64,000 nucleotides of DNA from Membranipora membranacea (lineage: Eukaryota; Bryozoa; Gymnolaemata; Cheilostomatida; Membraniporidae), in assembly GCA_914767715.1 (NCBI GenBank), contig OU612069.1:20147387-20211386 (forward strand), written 5' to 3'. This document shows, in pieces, positions 43,264-55,879 of the stretch. The first letter of the stretch is position 1. The number at the start of each line of letters is the position of its first letter. A program made the position numbers and the translations under genes. The notes under the pieces were generated by a model. That model saw only the letters and a list, made by a program, of their open reading frames with translations, made no database searches and was not told the DNA's origin.

Positions 43264-46240
43264 AAACCTTTGGGCCAATCATAATAGAAAAGATTACCAG
43301 ATATAACTTCAATACAAACAAACCCAAATTTATGATACAGTTCAACCACCAAGAAATGAGAAACAACATCCTACGTAAATGGAACACTGATCTATTTGGT
43401 GGATCAAGTAAACGCCAAACAATCGACCCGAAGTCCCTGACAGAAAATATGGGTATGTTGAAAGGTGTCCCACTAGATGCTGAGGACAGCACTGTAATAA
43501 TTGATATAAAAGTGCTCTACCCTCATGCTACATCAGAAAGAATTTTTAAGGAGGGCAAACCAATGAGAATGTTCAAAATTAAGTTCCATTCTCATGATGA
43601 TTTTCTTTTTTCTATTAAAAATGGCATTTGTCTCCAATCACAAAGTGTTAAATGTCAATTTGAGCAAATGAGATAATGAATTCTGAATTTGCATTTTTGA
43701 ATGTCCGTGGAATTACCAGCAAAACAGAGGAGATAAAATCAATTTTGCATCAACGTAAATTCGCAATTCTAGGATTAGCAGAAACATTTTTGAATGAGTA
43801 TGATGGTGTTGGTATTTATGCAGTGCCAGGTTATCAGGTGATTAGGAGAGACCGGGGATATGGTTACGGTGGTGGTCTCATTGTCTACATACATGAATCC
43901 GTGCAATTCGAACATCTTGCAGATTTTGACAATAGCATGCCTGAGTCTATAACTATCAAAGTAAAGCCAAGTACAAATAAAAGTTGTTTAGTTTCATTTA
44001 TATACAGGCCTCCCAACTCCAAGTCCGCATGGTATGATCTTTTCTTACGAATACTTTGAAAAAGCTTTTTCACTGTATAATGAAATGGTTATACTTGGAG
44101 ATTTTAACATCAACATCCTTGAACAAAGAAGCAACAGAAAGTGGTTGAATATTGTTAAATCTTTTTCCTTCCGTCAATTGATCTCGGAGCCAACAAGAGT
44201 TCAAGAAATCAAAACACTTGTCATCACCAAGAAAAGATTTGTAAAAACTGCTCAATTGCCCGAATGGTTAGATGATGAGGTAAAATCACACATGCATTTG
44301 CGTGATAGATTGAAGAGAGAGGGCAAGTGGGAAGAATACAAAATTCAACGCAATTATGTTACAAATTTGATTAAGAAGAAGAAAAAATCGGTTATTTCAG
44401 ATATAATTGAAAATAACAAAAATAACGCCAAACCTGTTTGGGAAGCTTTAGGAATCAATCAAACTAAAACTTCACCGATGGTCAATATCGGTGGTTTATC
44501 CCCTGATGAATTGAACAGACACTTTACATCAATTGCAAAATCCATAACCAAAGACATCCCTGATTCCCATGAACATAACATGATTAGACCAGTGACAACC
44601 CAAACGTTTTCTCAATTGACTCGCTTTACTCCAGAAATTTGTTTCAAATATCTAAAAAACATTTCTGACAATAAATCAACTGGTCATGATGGTATATCTG
44701 TTAAGGTTTTGAAGAAAACATGGCCTTACATATGCGACATTGTAACTGACATGTTCAATAGAGCATTAAAAGAGGGTGTATTTCCTTCACAGTGGAAAAC
44801 TGCAAGAGTAACCCCTATTCATAAGGGTGGAGATATCAAAGATCCGTCTAATTATCGCCCTATATCAATAAATCCTGTGCTATCTAAGATTTTTGAGAAG
44901 CATGTGAATTCCCAAATTCAAAAATATCTCACCACAAACAAACTTCTTCACAAATTACAATGCGGATTTAGAGAAGGTTATTCCTGTGTTGATTCCCTAC
45001 ACAAACTCCTCTCTGACTGTTTGTCAGCAAGATCAGATGGTCACTTTGTTGCTATGATGATGCGTCGACCATAAAATTCTTCTGAAAAAATTGACAATGT
45101 ACGGTATAATGGGCAAACTGCACTCTCTCATAAAATCTTTCCTAACAGATAGGACACAATTTGCAGCTATACAACAAGGTGCAAAAAGTTCAAAAATTCT
45201 TCCAATAGACATTGGTGTCCCCCAAGGCTCAATTCTGGCACCAAGTTTATTCCTCATATACGTCAATGATCTTTTATCCTACACATTACATTCTAAGGCA
45301 TTTGCCTACGCTGATGATACAGTTTTCGTATCAAAATCTGACAACTTTGATACATTTAATGATTTATGTGATACTGATCTACACTTGATAGAAAGTTGTT
45401 GTAGGAATAATAGGATGTTGTTAAACATAAAAAAATCTCACTATATGCTTGTACAACCCTCTCATAGAGCCACATCTCTAGATTTAGATCTAAAAATTAA
45501 CCATAAAAGACTAAACCGAAATGCCAATACCAAACTCCTTGGTTTTACTTTGAATAACTCATTGACATGGGACGATCATGTAGACCAGATTTGCACAAAA
45601 ATAAACAAAAGTTTGGCATTATTCCAGAAATGCAGGGCATTCCTAGATAGTAAATCATCTCGTAACTTTTATTTCCAGTATGTCTTCTGTCATACGATAT
45701 ATGGCATCCGCATATATGGCAACCTATCACCACAATATATTCTTGAAAGAATATACTTGCTCCAAAAGAGGGCTTTCCGCCTAATAGCAAATGTCAACCT
45801 CATACCATATCATCTAATACATACAAGAGATTTACATACATCTCTTGGTCTGATTCCTTTTCCTCTCCTTGCTGGTCGTATCACCTGTATTTTTGGTTTT
45901 CAAATTTTGCATTTGATTGCACTTGATTTTCTTTTGGAAGGCTTTATTCCAGCTAGCTCTAAAACCTTTTTTAGAGACAAATACCTATTACATTATCACA
46001 CTGATCAATTAAGACAAAAAATCACTAAAACTTTTAACGCTTTACCAATTCAGATACGCTCAGCAACCAAACTTACTCATTTTAAACAACAACTATCAAA
46101 GCACTTTATATCCTATTAATTCTTGATACTTGAGTATTTTTTCTTTTTCTCTCCGCTTAAGTTTTTTTCTTTTTTGTTCTTTCACTGCATGAAAAACATT
46201 CCTAAGGATGATGTAGAATGACAATAAAAGTATATATAAG
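43264..46240 (+). mobile_element. Jockey/CR1-like LINE with ORF1 tail and ORF2, internally deleted
   Basis: The tail of ORF1 (to 43,676) overlaps the ORF2 start as TAATG. ORF2 shows FAFLNVRGI, GLAETFLNEY, GGGLIVYIHES, SFIYRPPNS, then after a +1 shift near 44,040 VILGDFNINIL. The frame jumps straight to RFVKTAQLPEWL, so the C-terminal endonuclease part with the catalytic SDH is gone. The RT follows: STGHDGISVKVL, WKTARVTPIHKGGD, NYRPISINPVL, LQCGFREGYSC. At about 45,058 the motif A segment (DxSKAFDT) is deleted with a frame change; VDHKILLKKLTMYGI continues in another frame to IGVPQGSILAPSLF and FAYADDTVF. It ends ISY-stop at 46,119, followed by a short AT-rich tail. Dead element. Confidence 0.85.
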
Positions 46241-46334
46241 TGTAGTAGCCTTCCCACTCACCGAACTAAACCATTACACTGCTGTTATATACCAACGCTT
46301 ACTCAAGTCAGTGCTGTATTGTGTGCTTAGATAA

Positions 46335-46480
46335 GCGACTGCATGTATACTTTGCCATGCATACCCCATCATAGCCTGTCTTGACAAGCTTTGTTCGGCG
46401 CCCACCCCTGAACAAAGTTTGTCAAGACAGGCTAACTCTGGCAATGGGCATTGGATTGGCAAAGTATACAATTACATGCT
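46335..46480. repeat. Fold-back palindrome
   Basis: The inner arms AGCCTGTCTTGACAAGCTTT and AAAGTTTGTCAAGACAGGCT (about 46,374-46,437) surround a short GC-rich loop. Outer arms with TGTATACTTTGCCA and TTGGCAAAGTATACA extend the hairpin to about 145 bp. It is probably a miniature element. Confidence 0.65.
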
Positions 46481-49400
46481 TGTAAGTTCTCAAGATGCCT
46501 ATAATCCCATGGTGCCCCTGGCCTGGGACTTCCTTGCAAGCCTTATTTTACATATTATATATAAGCCTAGTAGGATCTCAGGTCCAAGATCTTGTCACTT
46601 GTGCTTGGTTTGGTGCGTTCAAACTAAATTTTTAACTTCAACTTGATCCAACCCCCCTGCGTCACATGGCGCACAACACATTAAACCTGGGATGTGATGA
46701 GTTGGGTGTGGATGTTACGGGATATGGGGCCTGCGTGTGGTTGCATTATACTCACTCACCATACGAAAGCACAACAATGGGTGACTTTAATTGCTATTAA
46801 TTCGATATAAAATGCCATTTATTTGTACTCATTGGAAACAACCTGTGCTGTGCTTCTAAGCCTTCCTTGGTCAGTAGATCGCCTTACGCTCAGTTGGTTT
46901 CTCTTACATTGGTTGTTGGGGAATATCAAATATCAATGGTCGATGTAATTCTCAAAATTTGTTTGCTCCTGTTATCAGTGTCTCTTAGGGCCAAACTTTT
47001 AATTGATGAAACAAAAACGGGTTTAGTAATTGCAATAGCTATGTATGGGCCTAATAACACTACACTACATTGCTGTTGCCAGCTACAGAATACCGATGTA
47101 TTTCCCCTAGCTTACTTGCTGGTTTGATCAAGCACAGGTGCTGTTACCTACATTAGAAGGTGTGATAAAAAAGGTCTTGTTATGATATGCATACAAATAC
47201 TCTTCATATCACACCAAAAATTGCGCTTTGGTTTGTCCATGCCATATAGCTAAATAATAAAATGATTTTTCAAGCTAACTATATCATATACTATCCACCC
47301 CTCCTTCTTATGATCTCTACTTTAGAAAGCTGAAAGTAGTGAAGCTTGGTGGTTCTTAGAAATGTACATGTAGTTGTATTCAGATTACTAGAAATTTGTC
47401 AATTTATCCATGGGCCATATGCCTACACTGAACAGCTTAGTGTTAATGTACTTACCGCCTCTTTCATCATTAAAGCTGATGAATTTGTCATGGAGATCCT
47501 AGGTCTTTGGCTTTGGCTCACAGAATTATTTATTAGACAGCTTATAGTGCATTAATCCCAATAGTCTCTTTTTTTTTAAATCGATAACCATTAAGTGTAA
47601 TACTTGCACTACAAAAAAACGTGGCATCCTCGCTGCTCTTTGCTTTGAAAATAAAATATTATCTCTAAACATATTGCTGAGAAGTAGCATATTAAGTTGC
47701 ACTGATTGTCCATGTACAATTGAATTTGGCATCAGTAAGTCAGTGCAACTTTTGAAATGAAGGTGAAGACCACTTGCCATTTTAGATGTGCGGTAGCAAA
47801 GATGTCAGATGTTCACTGGTTACTCACAGGCAATGCCACTGTTTCATCTGCAGTACTCAACACTATACAGTGTGCCTGTCTAACCAATGAGGGAGTTCAT
47901 TGGTCTAACAAGCAAAAGCCATTGTGAGTTGACCTAGTCATAAAACTTAAAAAATTGCCGAATAATGTGAAGAAAGCTTGAGTTGCTTGGTGGTAAGGAA
48001 ATTAGTCTCATATTATGACATATTATGTGAAAAATCAGCAGTTTTTCATTTTTTTTCCCATTGAGCTCCCTTAATTCAATTCGATTCATCAATTGCGGAA
48101 CAACTAATATATCTGCATCCTCATCATTGATCAGTTTGTCCAACGATGTTCAATTGCTTGTATCTTACCTCAAAAATCCATTGCAGGCGTTTTTTGAAGT
48201 AGCTTGGCATTGATTTTGTTTGTAATTGGTACTTGTAGAACTGAGTGTCATTAAAAGTTAATTCAATCTGTGAGTGAATACAGGTAGATTACTCTCATCA
48301 TACCATGCAAGGACAATCCTGCATGCGTGATCATGACTATCCAAAGAGTGGGAAACATGGGAAACAGACTTTATGTTGAGGTAATTTTCATAACTTTTGG
48401 CATTACATGCTGCGAGTGATATGTTCTAGACCTATCTCAGTTGCCTCATAATCCCTGAATGATCACATGGTGGGAGTAGGTGTTGATCATAGCTCTTGTC
48501 CCATGACCAAGACTTTTCTGACAACATAATTAGTCTGATACAGGGGGTTGACAGCAGGTAGTATATAACAACAATTGTCCAAAATACCTCAAATAAGTGA
48601 GTGCCCTACCCACCGGTCCATGACTTCTGAAAATCTGTTGTGTCGATTGCATGGCCTGAAATACGGAGCACATGACATAGTGTGCTATTATGAAAAGGAT
48701 TGATACCGGTAATTAGCAAGTTTGATAAGCCCCACACACAGTTGCATACTTGCCAACCTGTACGCATAAAGCGTTTGTAAACGCTTATTTGACACTAATT
48801 GAGTTTTAAACGCAAAACGCTAGTTGTACTCATTTATGGTTTTCCAAACGCCTGTTCATCTAATTAGGCAATCAAAAACGCATCTTTTATCTTTAGTGTT
48901 TACTTGGTTGTCATGGTTAAATAATAGACTAAAAATCTGGTATTGGCTGCAGATGTTGATTTACAGTTGACTTTTTACCTGTCCAAGTTTTGCATGAGCC
49001 AAATTGCAACTTTTCTTCAATGAGACACAACATAACTAGTAATCCATTGTAGAATATGGTGGTTCTGCCAACTTCAACTTTTCTTTAATCAGAGTAACAA
49101 AGTTGTCTACCTCCTTGTTGGGGTGAGATAACTCAGATCTCCTGCCCCAGTGTTTCAAGGGCAAACCAGGGAGGATGGGCAAACAGGGTTTCAAATAGCC
49201 TGTCTTGTCCAGACAGGTTAGGTTACAAACAATTTCTCATTTATTATTAGCAGATTGCACCTTACAACGCAAAGGGAAAAAGACTAATGTTGAGTGATCT
49301 GCACTCCTACGCTACTAAGGACTACTTTACTGTGATAACAGCAAAAAGTTTTTGGGGCGTTTTCTGGTCATTTGAGGCACCCTGGAGTTTTGTACTCATT

Positions 49401-50365
49401 TTTAAGCATTTTGCAAATTTTTGTACTCATTTTGGAAAAATTAGGTTGGCAAGTCTGCAGTTGTATGTGGAGTAATTTTACAGACTACTTAAAGTAAATC
49501 CATCTGATTTATACCCTCCCCACACACACAAGTCTCTTACATTGTTGGGTTGGCGTAAACAAACCGCTAACGGTAAGAATGGTTCCTACATATTATATAT
49601 TTTATATATCAGGTTGTTCCCAGATTTCCAGTTTAGGTTGAGGTTATAAGTGTGCTGATGTTATGATGCATGTTTATGTGTTATGGCTATGAATAACATT
49701 CAGGTAAGAAATACCCGTCAGAAAGAAGTATAATGTGAAACTTAACTTATTCCGCAGCCGCATGTGTGAAATCCAACCATTGTTCAGTACTTAAAACTCA
49801 AACGACCTTATAACCCATATAAATATTAGCTTTTGAAGACAAGCTAAAAAACATTACGGTCTCATAATGTCACTTCGCGCAACGCCTTAAGTTTTGAAAT
49901 TGGTTTGTGTATATCCTTCATAAATAACCCAAGAGAAGCAAATGAAAAAGCTAGTTAAGAGGTGACTTTATGTTAGCACACCCCAGTTTCCACAAAGCCA
50001 TTTTATTAAAACTCTTCTTGGGTAGTTCAAAAAACATATCCTCGTTTTTTTTGTGCTCTTGGGTAGAGAGGATATACACCCTTAAGAATTAAGGTGCTAG
50101 AAATGCTCTTCAATGTGACTAAAAATCCAGCTTCAGTAGTACCGATTGCATGGCCTGAAAATTTGTTTTGAGTAACGGAACAGACTATCTGTTGAAATTC
50201 CATATCACATGTACCCTCCCTGCTGCCACAAAATTACCCTTCCTCACATTCTAGGGTTGGAGTAAACAAACCATTAATGTGTTTAACAGGCAGTAACAAT
50301 GGTTCCCCATATTATTGAAGAGGTATACATCCGAGGGTGCTGGGGGCTGGACCAATCAACAATGA
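46481..50365. other. Interior of the large insertion, no recognised gene
   Basis: I read both strands for transposase, integrase, helicase or polymerase motifs and found none. Open stretches of 60-85 codons are scattered but unrecognised, for example 47,526-47,780 and 47,934-48,143 on the minus strand. AAACGC/GCGTTT phrases repeat between 48,765 and 48,890. A segment near 49,500-49,600 is loosely repeated at 50,210-50,320 (GTAAACAAACC, AATGGTTCC). Confidence 0.4.
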
Positions 50366-50466
50366 AAGCTCCCCCAACGGGATTTGAACTCACATATCCT
50401 GCGGCACCAATCACCTGGCAGTGAATAGCAAGCGCGCTGACCGATCGCACCATCTCACCGTCCCAA
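50366..50466 (-). repeat. tRNA-derived SINE-like unit
   Basis: On the minus strand GATGGTGCGATCGGTCAGCG resembles an A box and GTGAGTTCAAATCCCGTT a B box, about 60 bp apart. It is a decayed tRNA-derived head inside the large insertion. Confidence 0.5.
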
Positions 50467-53400
50467 CAAATTTTAAATTTCTTTTTTTTTCAGATGATTT
50501 CCAGACTCCTTGCTCACGTATGCAGTATTAGTATACTGTTATATACTGTATATGTTATGCAGCATGTTTATTTATAATGGTGAAGAACTGTGTACAATAA
50601 GGTCAGTGATATATATATATATATTGAGACATATGATGAATCAAACCACATCATTGTTCAAACCTTCAGAATCCCACTTTCAAATTTTTCGTCATACTAC
50701 TGCTGGTCAGGGACTCGCATTATACAGGCCTGCTGCAGCAAATATTATTTTAAAAATAACCTGTCTTAATTTCAATTTTATAACTGCGAGACCCTTGGGC
50801 TTGATGAGTATAATGTGCATAAAAAACATGTTTCAATACCTCCAAAATCGCTAGGCATCTCACAACTGGGTGGGAAGTGATACATGTGGTGCAGAACCAA
50901 AAGTGACTAGGAAGCTAGCATGTCAAACAAACAGTTCTAATATTGGAAGCTGATCTTGAGAAAAGACTGCCAATCTTGCCATGACATGCTAGAAGTTGAT
51001 CGCTCTTGTCCAAAAGACTTGCCTACCGTGCAGTTAGATTTGATACCAATGATGGTCTGTGTGTATCTTAAGCATTACCTTATGTCATATGATACTGTGA
51101 CAGGATAATTTGTCCGATTGGAGGCATATGCCCTAGTTGTAGGTAAAAGATATGAAATAAAGTCTGAAACATTAGACCTTTAGAGACCCGCACAATGATC
51201 AACCATCAGCTTTTAGCTAGGGGGTGGTCAAATCATTTTCAATATCATTAGGGAAGAAGCTGCTGTCTGTTTGTTTCTGTCTCATAAGGGAGTGGCGGGT
51301 GGGATACCCTCCCTGCTCCCTGCTTTTTTCACTTCAAAGTGAGACAAATCAATCAATCAGTTGTTCTCTCTTTGACATGTAAGTTCAATGAGGGGACAAC
51401 CGGTGATAAGTTGCCCCCAGACTGCTCAGCTGACAGTTGGCATTTTTATATTTTCTTCTAGGGATGCATCTACCGAGTTCTGTGATCGCTGGGACTAACT
51501 CTTGCTATGGACTGAAGCTGCCTCATGATCAATAGATTTTAGTCCATCTTGTTCAGAAGGTCACAACAGACTCTCCAATCAACATAAATTGTGTCTTTGA
51601 GCCAAAAGACACAGCCATCAAAGCTGGTACCTTCGTAGAAACGATAGAGAGCTTTTCAAAGTAAATGTAGTCTTTCGATAAATTTTAGATTGTGAAATGT
51701 CAAACTTTTCCTCCTGCCAAAATTCAACTCATCTAATGTAGGTCAGTTTTATTTCATAAACACCACAGTGAACGAAGGTTTAATCTTGCTAAATACAAAG
51801 TTACAGATATATGTATGCTTATAAACTACCCTTGATTTTAGTAAAACATTGGCTGATATTACGCATCTACACTATCAATACCTGAAACAATGAATTGTTT
51901 TATAAATATCTACCAACTACATTGTTGGACTCACTTGTGCTTTTATACAGGCTGATCAATATGATTATTGTGTGGCTTATGAAAATAAAAATTATTATTT
52001 CTCAGTCTCATCACGCAATCTTGACTATGTGCTTAAATATTATTATAAGTTATAATTAATTCATTTGCACTTTAATAGAGCAGAAAGAAAAAACCAAAAA
52101 ACACTCCCATGAATTGTTGTGACAAGGACCACCCTGCCTTTCCCGGAAAATGATCTTTGGTGTCAAAGTGGGTGGCTATGCTCTACTGTATACGGTTCCG
52201 CTACGAAGGACTTGATCGCCAATAGACTGATCTACATGTTTTCATGGATGTTTTTCTATGTTCTCCGATGACTTTTTTGCTACTACTGTCAGATGACATT
52301 TTCTTATGTAATCATCATAAAGAACATCATTTTTTATAATTACCTTAGGGTATAAGAGCAGCCATATTTTCTTCCGAATGTGCAACGATCACTTACACAA
52401 CATGGTATTGAAGTATCCTTATTCTCAAATGATTTATTATTAATAAGTACGACAGTACAAAAACTAAAGATCAATCACATATCATATAAAGACACAGTGC
52501 AGTGAATAACGTGTTAATATTCAACCAACACATTTCTGTACCAGACCCTGGACCTAAACCATAAAAATTGATAACCACTCATAAGCTGGATTAGAACTCC
52601 CATAAAAATATGACACTTGTCAAAACTAATTACCTTTGCACCTATTATCGGTGATTGGTTTCAATAAGCGGAGAAAAACAATGAGCTTGCAAAAGTCAAA
52701 AGCTAAGACTAAGGGTGAACTCTAGGTCACCAGACATTATAACACAAATAGCACTGGTTTCTGATTTTCTTTTTTTTTGTCATAAGTTCCATTGTCATCC
52801 ACATGTTGTCAATTTGAATAGCTGTGGTCACTGAATTAGATTCTTCTCTTAGAATGGAAATAGTATCATAGCGTTATACGGTTAGGACACTAAACACAGG
52901 GACCCATCTGACTGTTATCTGATTGGCTGTCCCTAGTAGCATGAATAATTAGCCTGAGAAATTGACTTGTTTACAAAATTGCAAACAGTAATTATACCCC
53001 TACAGTGTCGATGATTAGGGCATTTCTAGATTGCTACTAGGGACTGGCTATTTTTGCAAGCCCTTTGTTTTGCAAAAGAAAGCTAATGATGCTATTCCAG
53101 ATATGGAACTCAATGGCTGTGGTGATCTGTTTCGGCATGATTATTATAGGCTTGATCTGCTTGTTGTGAGAGCTTTGCTGCTTGTTCGCTGATTTCGAAT
53201 TGATGATATGAGAACCAAGGACTTTAGAGTTATAGATATGAAATCAAATCAGGGCAATAGTGTAGTAGAGTATGCATTGAGATTTAACCCAGCATGCTGT
53301 GCAGACAGGAAATCATCATTAACCCCACATAATCTGTAAAACAAAACAAAGTAAAGTTAGTTTAAATTCAATTATTACTAAGAGCTTAAACTGAGACCCA

Positions 53401-53500
53401 ACGGATACATACTTAGGCATTCAGTGCATGGTGACGGGTAGTTTAGGTTAAGGCTTAAACATCATAGGTTATCATTATTGAGATTTATCTAGACACAGGC
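50467..53500. other. Interior of the large insertion, no recognised gene
   Basis: Low-complexity and AT-rich sequence, including an (AT)n near 50,609-50,624. No family resemblance was found in either strand. Confidence 0.35.
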
Positions 53501-53559
53501 TGTATGGTAATGGAAAATAGTAATGTTGTAGTAAATAGAGGGAATAATACACTGAGGGC

Positions 53560-53930
53560 GTATTGAAATATAACAAAACATAATCACAGGGCCATGAGAA
53601 ATCTGGGCACGTGCAACAACCCGTGGAGAATGGAACAACGGGAAAACAACAGAAGTCACAAAACATCTTCAAAATAACCACAGAGTCACGAGATCTCTGG
53701 GCAGTGAATCAACCCTGGAAAGATTGGGAAATTAGAAAACCAATATATTGCACCATAGAAAACAATTGCAGTTGACACCATAAGCTATTTTGAAAATATT
53801 GAGCAATAGAAGTCACAAAAGATCTTCAAAACAACCCTGGAAAGATTGCAAAATCAGGAAAACCAACAGATTACACCATGGATAAACAGGTGCACTTGAC
53901 ACCATAAATTACCTAAAAATAACCAAAACA
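53560..53930 (+). repeat. Degenerate direct repeats
   Basis: The phrases AGAAGTCACAAAA(C/G)ATCTTC, AACCCTGGAAAGATTG, AAAACCAA.A.ATT.CACCAT and TTGACACCATAA recur in order at about 53,650-53,790 and 53,810-53,910, a diverged direct duplication. Confidence 0.55.
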
Positions 53931-54115
53931 AAAATGAGGGAAGGTCAAGCAAAGGACAGACTAACCATGTTTTGACAGCTAGATAATTAAAACTGACAAA
54001 ACACGCAAATCAAGAGAGAGTAATGACGAAATTGAGGCTAAAACCAATAACAAGGTAAACACCTTTACGCCTGTAAATGCAAACGTGGCACAATAACGGG
54101 ACAGCAAACCAGCAC

Positions 54116-54123
54116 TATAAAAG
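54116..54123 (+). promoter_or_regulatory. TATA box upstream of the tandem arrays
   Basis: TATAAAAG in GCACTATAAAAGCCTG, about 30 bp before a repeated leader-like region starting ATCAGTCAGCGCC. It would drive transcription through the 110 bp and 59 bp repeats toward a GGTAAGAT donor-like site at about 54,879. The layout suggests a promoter with a repeat-rich leader; there is no evidence of expression. Confidence 0.4.
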
Positions 54124-54147
54124 CCTGATGGACATTTGTAAAAATCA

Positions 54148-54365
54148 GTCAGCGCCAGGAGGCGGGTTCACGACATACAGCGTTACACATCTAATCAGAT
54201 AACTATCTGATTCACTCAGCCCAAGGAGGCCTATTCTTCAGCAAGAAGATAACAAATTCAGTCAGCGCCAGAGAGCGGGTTCACGACGTACAGCATTACA
54301 GATTTAATCAGAGAATTATCTGATTCAGTCAGCCCAAGGAGGCACATCTACAGAAAGGAAAATTG
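54148..54365 (+). repeat. Two tandem copies of an about 110 bp unit
   Basis: Each copy has TCAGTCAGCGCCAG.., GCGGGTTCACGAC.TACAGC, a (T)ATCTGATTCA palindrome-rich segment, and CAGCCCAAGGAGGC. Copies lie at about 54,148-54,255 and 54,257-54,365. It sits directly between the TATA box and the 59 bp array. Confidence 0.75.
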
Positions 54366-54410
54366 TCTAAAAACTTTTAGACACATTCAGCCAACAGAGC
54401 TTTTGGCAAG

Positions 54411-54841
54411 ATATACAGAGATACAAATACCGCGATTCACAGCGAGGAACCCAGTCTAACATAGCTTAGATATACAGAGATACGAATACCGCGATTCACA
54501 GCGAGGAACCCAGTCTAACATAGCTTAGATATACAGAGAAACTAATACCGCGATTCACAGCGAGGAACCCAGTCTAACATAGCTTAGATATACAGAGATA
54601 CAAATACCGCGATTCACAGCGAGGAACCCAGTCTAACATAGCTTAGATATACAGAGATACAAATACCGCGATTCACAGCGAGGAACCCAGTCTAACATAG
54701 CTTAGATATACAGAGATACAGATACCGCGATTCACAGCAAGGAACCCAGTCTAACATAGCTTAGATATACAGAGATACAAATACTGCGATTCACAGCGAG
54801 GAACCCAGTCTAACATAGTTTAAATACACAGAGATATCACA
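54411..54841 (+). repeat. 59 bp tandem array, seven full copies plus a partial
   Basis: Units start at 54411, 54470, 54529, 54588, 54647, 54706 and 54765. Each runs from ATATACAGAGATAC through ACCGCGATTCACAGCGAGGA to CTAACATAGCTTAG with very few changes. The period is not a multiple of three and every frame meets TAG, so it is not coding. Copies are contiguous with no spacers. The inner copies are nearly identical; the first and last differ most, as expected for recent unequal exchange. Confidence 0.9.
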
Positions 54842-55865
54842 CTGAATATCACACAGAATTCGAGGTCATCTGCACCAAGGGTAAGATCTTATTATAAAGA
54901 TTTCGAATGTTTATGTATTTTTATGACTAAATGATAAATGCCAAGATATTATTGTAAAATTATTGATTGATTTATTGCCTGACGAATAGATCCATATTTA
55001 TATTTTGCTAATATTATTGTTTAAAATAAATCCTTGAGCAATTCCACCGAGAATTGCACCAAACTCAAAACTAAACCAGTGCTCAGTAGTTGAGGCTAGC
55101 GCACATTGTACGATAGTAACTCTACTTACCGCTGAGGTATTGTTGATCAACAGTTCAGTTGTGTTTTTGAAGTCTCTCTTTAATAACCGAATTATCAGCA
55201 ATTATAAGTCCAGATCTGCTACCATTGCATTTGCACTACTTGAACCATACATATCGCGGATTCTAAAACAGAAAATTGGAGGATATTTTATTATTTGGGA
55301 TTTGAGACAAGGAGTGAACAACTCCAAATTACAGTCCGATTAATCAAACACAAAATTCATTCACAATAAATATCATATTATATTACATAAAACACAAAGT
55401 AAACGTTATTAAAAATTCCATGCTGATACTACCATGATAATCACCCAACGTCACTACTTGTAAGATATCAGGTTAACTATCGATGTGTAAACGCCCGGGT
55501 TGCTAATTGCATATTATTATTATATAGCTTCACTCTCAATGTATATTAGTGTCCTATAGCTTCACTCTCAATGTATAATATGCCCATAAAAACATTTCTC
55601 CTCAATGAAACTTGCCTCTATCAAAATATGCATTTGAGTAATAGTAACTATATGGGAATTTTGTTTGACAAATCATCATATTAGAGTTATCTTTTCCTGT
55701 ATATTCATGAATATATTTCACTGGAAATTCCACTTTATATAAATAGTGCTACAGCTGTATTTCAACACATAATTTCTAAACCAGATTGCCCATACACATA
55801 GCCTATGAGATGGTTTCATAGAACACATATCAATTTTTTTCTTGTAGGCCATATTCACTGGTAAA
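54842..55865. other. Interior of the large insertion, right part
   Basis: Contains a donor-like GGGTAAGAT at about 54,879 and a 31 bp direct repeat of TAGCTTCACTCTCAATGTAT (about 55,527-55,585). No gene recognised. Confidence 0.4.
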
Positions 55866-55879
55866 AAAAGCTTAATTTG

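Noticed and set aside
47526-48143. Two minus-strand open frames as transposase of the 12.87 kb element
   Set aside because: No DDE triad, zinc-binding or DNA-binding pattern could be seen, and the frames do not join through plausible introns.
54411-54841. CRISPR-like array of 59 bp repeats
   Set aside because: The units are contiguous, with no unique spacers, in an animal-type genome; this is an ordinary tandem (minisatellite) array.
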